DNA of 24,208 nt from a virus, in the IMG/VR virus record IMGVR_UViG_3300025301_000112, positions 1 through 24,208 of that record; one strand, given 5' to 3'. The notes under the pieces are model-generated. The model did not search any database, was not told where the DNA came from, and worked only from the letters and a program-made list of their open reading frames with translations. Each line of letters begins with the position of its first letter. Within the stretch, counting starts at the first letter, position 1. This document shows positions 19,633 to 24,208 of the stretch, one piece after another. Position numbers and translations under genes: made by a program.

Positions 19633-20318
19633 TGGCTACTTCGGGTACAACAGCATTTAATATGGATTTCGCGGAAATTGCTGAAGAAGCATGGGAACGT
19701 GCTGGCCGCGAAATGCGTTCGGGGTTTGACCTAAGAACTGCTCGCAGATCTATGAATTTACTTACTCTGGAATGGCAGAATAGAGGTATAAATCTCTGGA
19801 CGATAGATTCTGATACCGTAAGTCTTGTAACAGGTACTTCCCAATATACCTTACCTGCTGACACTATAGATTTATTGGAACAGGTAATACGTACTGATAG
19901 TGGTGATACGACTAAACAATCTGATCTTAATATGAGTAGAATCAGTGTGAGTGATTATTCGTCGATACCCAATAAATTAACACGTGGAAGACCTATACAG
20001 GTGTGGATAGAACGTCTTATTACTGCTCCTCGTATAAATGTATGGCCGGTACCTGATAGTAATGATTACACATTTGTATATTGGCGTATGAGGCGTATTG
20101 AGGACGCCGGGAATGGTGTTGAAACAGCGGATATGAATTATCGTTTCCTACCTAGTTTGGTAGCAGGACTAGCTTATGGAATTGCTATGAAGGAACCGGA
20201 ACTCGCTCCCAGACTTCAGATGTTAAAAACCGAGTATGAGTCCCAGTTTCAATTAGCAGCACAAGAAGACAGGGACAAAACTTCAGCGAGATTTGTCCCT
20301 CGTGCTACCAGAATATAG
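19632..20318 (+). CDS. Head-tail connector / head completion protein (gp4-like, 228 aa)
   Basis: The product resembles the head-completion adaptors of short-tailed phages (P22 gp4 type): an N-terminal helix (FAEIAEEAWERAGREMRSGF), LRTARRSMNLLTLEWQNRGI (about 34-53), then LPADTIDLLEQV and a conserved PDSNDYTFVYWRMRRIEDAG (about 140-159) before a helical C-terminus with MLKTEYESQFQLAAQEDRDK. Such proteins form a ring beneath the portal and hold DNA in the head. ATG at 19632 overlaps the mini-protein stop. The assignment rests on motif impression plus position. Confidence 0.82.
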   Translation: MATSGTTAFNMDFAEIAEEAWERAGREMRSGFDLRTARRSMNLLTLEWQNRGINLWTIDSDTVSLVTGTSQYTLPADTIDLLEQVIRTDSGDTTKQSDLNMSRISVSDYSSIPNKLTRGRPIQVWIERLITAPRINVWPVPDSNDYTFVYWRMRRIEDAGNGVETADMNYRFLPSLVAGLAYGIAMKEPELAPRLQMLKTEYESQFQLAAQEDRDKTSARFVPRATRI

Positions 20319-20337
20319 ATAACTGGAGTTTAATAGA

Positions 20338-20499
20338 ATGAGATGGATTACCGATAGAATAATCGAACCAACTTCGTGGCTCGCGGTTGGTGTTGGGGCA
20401 TTGATCCTTTCGATGATCATGCCGGGAAGTGCCTTTTATTTCTTGCTTGCAGCCGCTGTAATGGCCGTAGCAGGGATTATTATGAGGGAAAGAGGTTAG
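20338..20499 (+). CDS. Two-span small membrane protein (53 aa)
   Basis: ATG at 20338 has GGAG nine bases upstream; the frame runs 53 codons to TAG at 20497-20499. The product has a short amphipathic head (MRWITDRIIEPTS), two hydrophobic spans (about 14-28 and 32-48) separated by PGS, and ends MRERG. This is a compact hairpin membrane protein. A holin-like role is possible, as is an inner-virion or tail-channel role given its place among connector genes. Not recognised. Confidence 0.75.
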   Translation: MRWITDRIIEPTSWLAVGVGALILSMIMPGSAFYFLLAAAVMAVAGIIMRERG

Positions 20500-20511
20500 A
20501 GGCTTTGTTGT

Positions 20512-20865
20512 ATGGCTGGAAGATTTGCATCTAGTAAAAATGCCATCGCGGAATGCGATGTTTGTGGATTTAGATACAAATTGCATGAATTACGTAATTT
20601 AATCCGAAAGGATAAAGTCACAAATATAATGGCATGTCCCACATGTTGGAACGAGGATCACCCACAGCTTAAATTAGGTATGTATCCTGTGGATGATCCT
20701 CAAGCCATACGAAACCCAAGACCGGATTTTACAGGTTATGCACAAAGTAGAGCGCAAATAGTTGTTATAAATGCATCAGGAGGTATTAATCCTGCAGGCA
20801 AACAGGAAATATCTCCTATCATCAGTGCTGGAGTTATAGGTCAGGTTACAGTAACTACCTCTTAA
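20512..20865 (+). CDS. Zinc-ribbon virion-module protein (117 aa)
   Basis: The N-terminal half carries a CxxC pair at Cys15/Cys18 (ECDVCGF) and a second at Cys42/Cys45 (MACPTCW), with His50 nearby, a typical four-cysteine zinc ribbon. The C-terminal half is Ile/Ser/Gly-rich and beta-like (QIVVINASGGINPAGKQEIS). I recall such genes between connector genes in marine phages, but no role is known to me. ATG at 20512 follows GAGG at nine bases. It is likely a minor structural or assembly protein. Confidence 0.82.
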   Translation: MAGRFASSKNAIAECDVCGFRYKLHELRNLIRKDKVTNIMACPTCWNEDHPQLKLGMYPVDDPQAIRNPRPDFTGYAQSRAQIVVINASGGINPAGKQEISPIISAGVIGQVTVTTS

Positions 20866-20879
20866 TAATTTGGTTTGAT

Positions 20880-21509
20880 ATGAATTATACAGAATTAAAA
20901 ACAAACATAGCGGATATCTGTGAGAATACATTTACAGATGATCAGTTAGCTTTGTTCGCTGATCAAGCCGAACAGAATATTTATAACAGTGTACAAATAC
21001 CTGCTTTACGAAGGAATGTTACCGGCACGTTAACATCAGGTAATAAGTATTTAGCAACACCTACGGATTTTTTGTACACTTATAGTTTGGCAGTTTTAGA
21101 CAGTGATGGTGTTTATACATTCCTGCTGAACAAAGATGTTAACTTTATACGGGATGCGTATCCTAATCCTGCTACCACAGGATTTCCTGCACATTATGCG
21201 TATTTTGACGATACTAGCTTTATATTAGGCCCGACTCCGAATAGTGCGTATACTTCTGAATTACATTATGGCTACTATCCTGAGTCTATTGTCACTGCGG
21301 GCACTACATGGTTAGGAGATGAATTTAGTTCCGCTTTATTGAACGGTTCTCTAGTTGAGGCTATACGTTTTATGAAGGGTGAACCAGATGTAGTAGCTAT
21401 ATATGATAAGATGTATCTACAATCTATAGGGCTGCTAAAAAATCTTGGTGATGGTAAGTTACGTGAAGATTCTTACCGCGCAGGACAATATAGACAAGCT
21501 GTAAGTTAG
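20880..21509 (+). CDS. Phage adaptor / tail connector protein (209 aa)
   Basis: The product begins MNYTELKTNIADICENTFTD and continues DQLALFADQAEQNIYNSVQI, a pattern of the short-tail adaptor family (SU10-type adaptor, gp11-like). The middle is beta-rich with TPTDFLYTYSLAVLDSDGVY and PAHYAYFDDTSFILGPTPNS; the C-terminus is helical (VVAIYDKMYLQSIGLLKNLG). Adaptors join portal to nozzle in podovirus-like tails. ATG at 20880 has a poor ribosome site. Together with the gp4-like gene it suggests a short, non-contractile tail. Confidence 0.83.
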   Translation: MNYTELKTNIADICENTFTDDQLALFADQAEQNIYNSVQIPALRRNVTGTLTSGNKYLATPTDFLYTYSLAVLDSDGVYTFLLNKDVNFIRDAYPNPATTGFPAHYAYFDDTSFILGPTPNSAYTSELHYGYYPESIVTAGTTWLGDEFSSALLNGSLVEAIRFMKGEPDVVAIYDKMYLQSIGLLKNLGDGKLREDSYRAGQYRQAVS

Positions 21510-21518
21510 GAGTAAATT

Positions 21519-21947
21519 ATGGCAATTACACAAGCGATGGCAACTTCTTTCAAAAAAGAACTTTTGGAAGCAGTGCATAACTTTAAAAACAGTGGCGGTG
21601 ATACTTTCAAGATTGCCTTGTACACTTCCAGTGCGACTTTAAGTGCTGCTACAACGGCGTATAGCACAACTAATGAAGTATCTGGAACGAATTATACTGC
21701 TGGGGGAAATACCCTTACCAGAGTTGATCCATCAAGTAGTGGTACCACCGGGTTTACCGATTTTGCTGATACTACTTGGAGTACTGCAACAATTACGGCT
21801 CGGGGCGCATTGATTTATAATGATACTGATTCCGATAAAGCAGTTGCTGTGCTTGATTTTGGGGCTGATAAGTCATCTTCCGGTGGTGATTTCACCATCA
21901 CGTTCCCTGCGGCAGATGCGAGCAACGCAATTATTCGTCTCGCGTAG
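21519..21947 (+). CDS. Conserved phage structural protein (142 aa)
   Basis: TTAGGAGTAAATT precedes ATG at 21519. The product has a short helix (SFKKELLEAVHNFKNSGGDT) and then beta-rich sequence with FKIALYTSSATLSAATTAYS, EVSGTNYTAGGNTL and ARGALIYNDT. This is a widespread pattern in phage genomes, next to tail and fibre genes. It is probably a virion surface or tail-associated protein; biochemical function is unknown. Confidence 0.82.
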   Translation: MAITQAMATSFKKELLEAVHNFKNSGGDTFKIALYTSSATLSAATTAYSTTNEVSGTNYTAGGNTLTRVDPSSSGTTGFTDFADTTWSTATITARGALIYNDTDSDKAVAVLDFGADKSSSGGDFTITFPAADASNAIIRLA

Positions 21948-21956
21948 GTTGTAGTT

Positions 21957-22715
21957 GTGGCCCTGTTATACGGTTGGGGTAGAAGTACTTGGGGTAGTGG
22001 AGCGTGGGGGGCAGCCGCCCCTGTAGCTGTTACTGGAGTATCTTCTACTACTGCCCTTGGTTCTGAAACTACTACAGGGGCTGTAAATGTTTCTGTTACA
22101 GGTGTTTCTGCTACAGGTGCTATAGGTTCTGAAACCGTAGTTACAAATTTTACTGTAACTGTTACAGGAGTATCTTCTACTACTGCCCTTGGTTCAGTTA
22201 CAGTCGTAGCTACAGAAGGTAGTGGTGGTTGGGGTAGAGGTAGTTGGGGTGAAGGCCCGTGGGGCGCAGAAATTCCTGAAGTTGTTACAGGAGTATCTTC
22301 TACTACTGCCCTTGGCTCAGTTACAGCCACCGGAATTGCGAATGTTTCTGCCACAGGTGTTTCTGCAACAGTTACGTTGGGTTCTGCAAGTGCCGGAGCT
22401 GGCACAACATTCGCAGTAACAGGCGTTTCTGCGACAGGCGCGTTAGGTTCTGAAGCAGTCACCGGAGGCGCAACAATCGCAGCAACAGGTGTTTCTGCGA
22501 CAGGCGCGTTGGGTTCTGAAACAGTTACTGGAATCGCAAATGTTGCGCCTACAGGTGTTTCTGGGACAGGACAAGTAGGCAATGTAGTTGTAGCTTTAAG
22601 TGCTAATGTGGCACCCACAGGAGTAAGTGCTACTGGAAGTATAGGTGACCCATTACTTTGGGGTGATGTAGATACTAGTCAAACTCCTGATTGGCAGCTT
22701 GTTGTTGGATTTTAA
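21957..22715 (+). CDS. Repeat-built Gly/Thr/Val-rich surface protein (252 aa)
   Basis: Starting at GTG 21957, the product opens with a Trp-Gly motif block (GWGRSTWGSGAWG, residues 6-18) and continues with nine 22-residue repeats beginning VTGVSSTTALGS or VTGVSATGALGS (about residues 25-230). A second Trp-Gly block (GWGRGSWGEGPWG, 91-103) interrupts the array, so the N-terminal half appears duplicated. The end is WGDVDTSQTPDWQLVVGF. No charged helices or enzyme motifs are seen; a beta-stacked surface or fibre-associated protein is likely. Its long antisense frame is a by-product of repetitive codon use. Confidence 0.82.
   Translation: MALLYGWGRSTWGSGAWGAAAPVAVTGVSSTTALGSETTTGAVNVSVTGVSATGAIGSETVVTNFTVTVTGVSSTTALGSVTVVATEGSGGWGRGSWGEGPWGAEIPEVVTGVSSTTALGSVTATGIANVSATGVSATVTLGSASAGAGTTFAVTGVSATGALGSEAVTGGATIAATGVSATGALGSETVTGIANVAPTGVSGTGQVGNVVVALSANVAPTGVSATGSIGDPLLWGDVDTSQTPDWQLVVGF
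22029..22646 (+). repeat. 66-base (22-residue) tandem repeats
   Basis: Nine units of 22 residues run through the protein, with a 19-residue Trp-Gly insert between units 3 and 4. Units 1, 3 and 4 share near-identical DNA (GGAGTATCTTCTACTACTGC), while 5-9 are more diverged, consistent with recent duplication of the first part. Confidence 0.85.
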
Positions 22716-22766
22716 ATAAGTATAGAGTAATATATTATAGCATCGTGATTATAGGGAATTGTTCAA

Positions 22767-24208
22767 ATGGCAACTACATATACTACCCTTCTTAAAATAG
22801 CTAAACCCACCGCAGGAGAACTGGATGGGTCTTGGGGACCGGTAGTAAATGATAATATTACCTCCATGCTAGAGGAGGCTATTGCTGGACGAAGTGTCAT
22901 TAACACTTGGTCTGGTAATTCGGCCACACTTTCAACAGCTAACGGTACTACCGCTGAATCTCGTTCGGCTATGCTTAGTCTCACTGATACTGGTACTAAT
23001 TTAAGCGGAGCAGCTACCGTTATATGCCCAGCTTTGTCCAAAATATACATTGTGACAAATGGAGCCGGGCAAATAGCTACATTAAAGACAGCTTCCGGTA
23101 CAGGAATAGCCATACCTAACGGAGCTACCATGTTGCTGTTCTGTGATGGTACGAATGTAGTAGAAGCCGTAAGTAATGTTACCGGAACACTCACTGCTAC
23201 TGCCATAACTGCTTCAGGTGTAATAACAGGAGCAACTGTTGAAGCCACCGGGGATACTTCTGCTAGTGATAATGCTGCAATGGGGTACACCTCTGCAGAA
23301 GGTCTTATTCTTACAGGACAAGGTTCTACCAACGATATAACCGTTAAAAACGATGCTGATGCTATTGTTATTGCAATCCCAACAGGTACTACGAACGTAG
23401 ATATTGTCGGTACGGCAACAGCAGCTTCTTTTGAACCTGATGGGGATACTGCCGCTGGGGATAATGCTGCCATAGGTTATACCTCGGCTGAAGGTCTTAT
23501 TCTTACAGGACAAGGTTCTACTAACGATATAACCGTTAAAAACGATGCTGACGCAGATGTACTGGTTATTGCTACAGGGACGACAAATGTAGATATTGTC
23601 GGGGATGCTACAGCCGCTACGTTTAAGCCGGATGGAGACACCGCTTCCAATGATACTGCCGCCATAGGTTATACCTCGGCTGAAGGTATTATTGTTACTG
23701 GGCAAGGTTCAACCAACGATGTAACCGTTAAAAACGATGCTGATACTATTGTTATTGCAATTCCAACAGGCACCACGAATGTAGATATTGTTGGTGTGGC
23801 AACTGCTGCCACTTTTGAGCCAGACGGAGACACTTCTTCCGGAGATAACGCTGCAATAGGCTATACCTCGGCAGAGGGAATTATTGTTACAGGACAAGGC
23901 AGCACCAACGATGTAACTATCAAAAATGATGCCGACGCTGCAGTAATTTCTATTCCTACAGGAACGACGAACGTAACGATTGCAGGAGATTTGACCATAT
24001 CAGGTGATGACCTGACGATGGGCACAAATACAAGCGGCGCGGCGTTAATCGCTGACGGAACAAACTTTAATCCCGTAGTTATTTCAGGCGATGCAACGAT
24101 AGCTACAGACGGCGCACTGACGATAGCGAATAACGCTGTAAGTCTGGCAAAGATGGCGGGATTGGCGCGAGGTAAAATAATCTATGGCGATAGTTCTGGC
24201 GATCCCGC
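22767..24208 (+). CDS. Tail fibre/tail spike protein, N-terminal part (cut by window edge)
   Basis: ATG at 22767 follows AGGGAATTGTTCAA, and the frame stays open for 480 codons to the window end. Residues 1-50 (MATTYTTLLKIAKPTAGELD, then GSWGPVVNDNI) look like a fibre attachment region. Residues 163-418 are four exact 64-residue repeats containing GYTSAEGLILTGQGSTNDIT and VKNDADAIVIAIPTGTTNVD. After these comes TISGDDLTMGTNTSGAALIA and then ALTIANNAVSLAKMAGLARG plus KIIYGDSSGDP, a motif I recall from many marine phage fibres. Such proteins bind the host surface. The receptor-binding end lies beyond the window. Confidence 0.88.
   Translation, partial: MATTYTTLLKIAKPTAGELDGSWGPVVNDNITSMLEEAIAGRSVINTWSGNSATLSTANGTTAESRSAMLSLTDTGTNLSGAATVICPALSKIYIVTNGAGQIATLKTASGTGIAIPNGATMLLFCDGTNVVEAVSNVTGTLTATAITASGVITGATVEATGDTSASDNAAMGYTSAEGLILTGQGSTNDITVKNDADAIVIAIPTGTTNVDIVGTATAASFEPDGDTAAGDNAAIGYTSAEGLILTGQGSTNDITVKNDADADVLVIATGTTNVDIVGDATAATFKPDGDTASNDTAAIGYTSAEGIIVTGQGSTNDVTVKNDADTIVIAIPTGTTNVDIVGVATAATFEPDGDTSSGDNAAIGYTSAEGIIVTGQGSTNDVTIKNDADAAVISIPTGTTNVTIAGDLTISGDDLTMGTNTSGAALIADGTNFNPVVISGDATIATDGALTIANNAVSLAKMAGLARGKIIYGDSSGDP
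23253..24020 (+). repeat. Four 192-base repeats in the fibre gene
   Basis: Units start at 23253, 23445, 23637 and 23829, each exactly 192 bases (64 residues). The core ACCAACGATRTAACCGTTAA is nearly constant; flanks vary mostly at third positions and at a few residues (for example LILTG versus IIVTG). Exact length keeps the frame and suggests unequal recombination could change copy number. Confidence 0.92.

Noticed and set aside
21815-22618. 267-codon open frame on the - strand
   Set aside because: It is antisense to the repeat-built surface protein. Its Val/Ala/Pro/Thr repeats mirror the sense codons, and it has no ribosome site or gap.
22763-23705. Long - strand frames of 236 and 163 codons
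   Set aside because: They are antisense to the fibre gene and arise from its 192-base repeats; the sense frame has a ribosome site and fibre motifs.

Overview
This window is part of the genome of a tailed double-stranded DNA phage (Caudoviricetes). It carries a terminase, portal, scaffold, capsid, connector and fibre cassette and no bacterial housekeeping genes. Gene content and order match what I recall of uncultured marine phages. The short-tail-type connectors and large portal suggest a podovirus-like virion, but this is inference. Genes have clear Shine-Dalgarno sites, so the host is a bacterium. No integrase, repressor, DNA polymerase, RNA polymerase, tRNA or CRISPR array is visible.

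Layout. Bases 1-8702 are transcribed leftwards and 8799-24208 rightwards, diverging at 8703-8798. Read leftwards, the left arm has a PD-(D/E)XK nuclease gene (8702-8334), a cluster of very small membrane-protein genes separated by UUCG-loop hairpins (8126-7242), two unrecognised genes each with its own terminator (6933-6172), a roughly 770-base gene-free region with iteron-like repeats that resembles a replication origin or control region (5402-6171), and a tightly packed operon: 37-aa protein, 307-aa protein, MoxR-type AAA+ ATPase, VWA protein with an HExxH site, SleB-type cell-wall hydrolase, 44-aa protein, 310-aa protein and a gene running off the left edge. The right arm is the virion module: TerS, TerL, two small genes, portal, a small gene, a GroES-like co-chaperonin, scaffold, a conserved 149-aa protein, a putative decoration protein, a gpT-like major capsid protein, a terminator, then structural proteins, three consecutive short basic proteins, head-tail connectors, two repeat-built surface proteins and the start of a long fibre.

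Most interesting observations. (1) A 17-base palindrome, GTTAGTGTCRCACTAAC and close variants, occurs seven times, only between 1309 and 6044. Most copies sit between a stop codon and the next ribosome-binding site, and one is translated in frame. On the transcribed strand it contains GTGACACTA, the core of the SP6 RNA polymerase promoter, so it may be a phage promoter set or a set of repressor or 'stoperator' sites. (2) A MoxR ATPase + 307-aa protein + VWA/metallopeptidase trio is joined to a lysis-type hydrolase. (3) A GroES-like gene lies inside the capsid cassette. (4) Several families of short dispersed repeats mark the control regions of the left arm.
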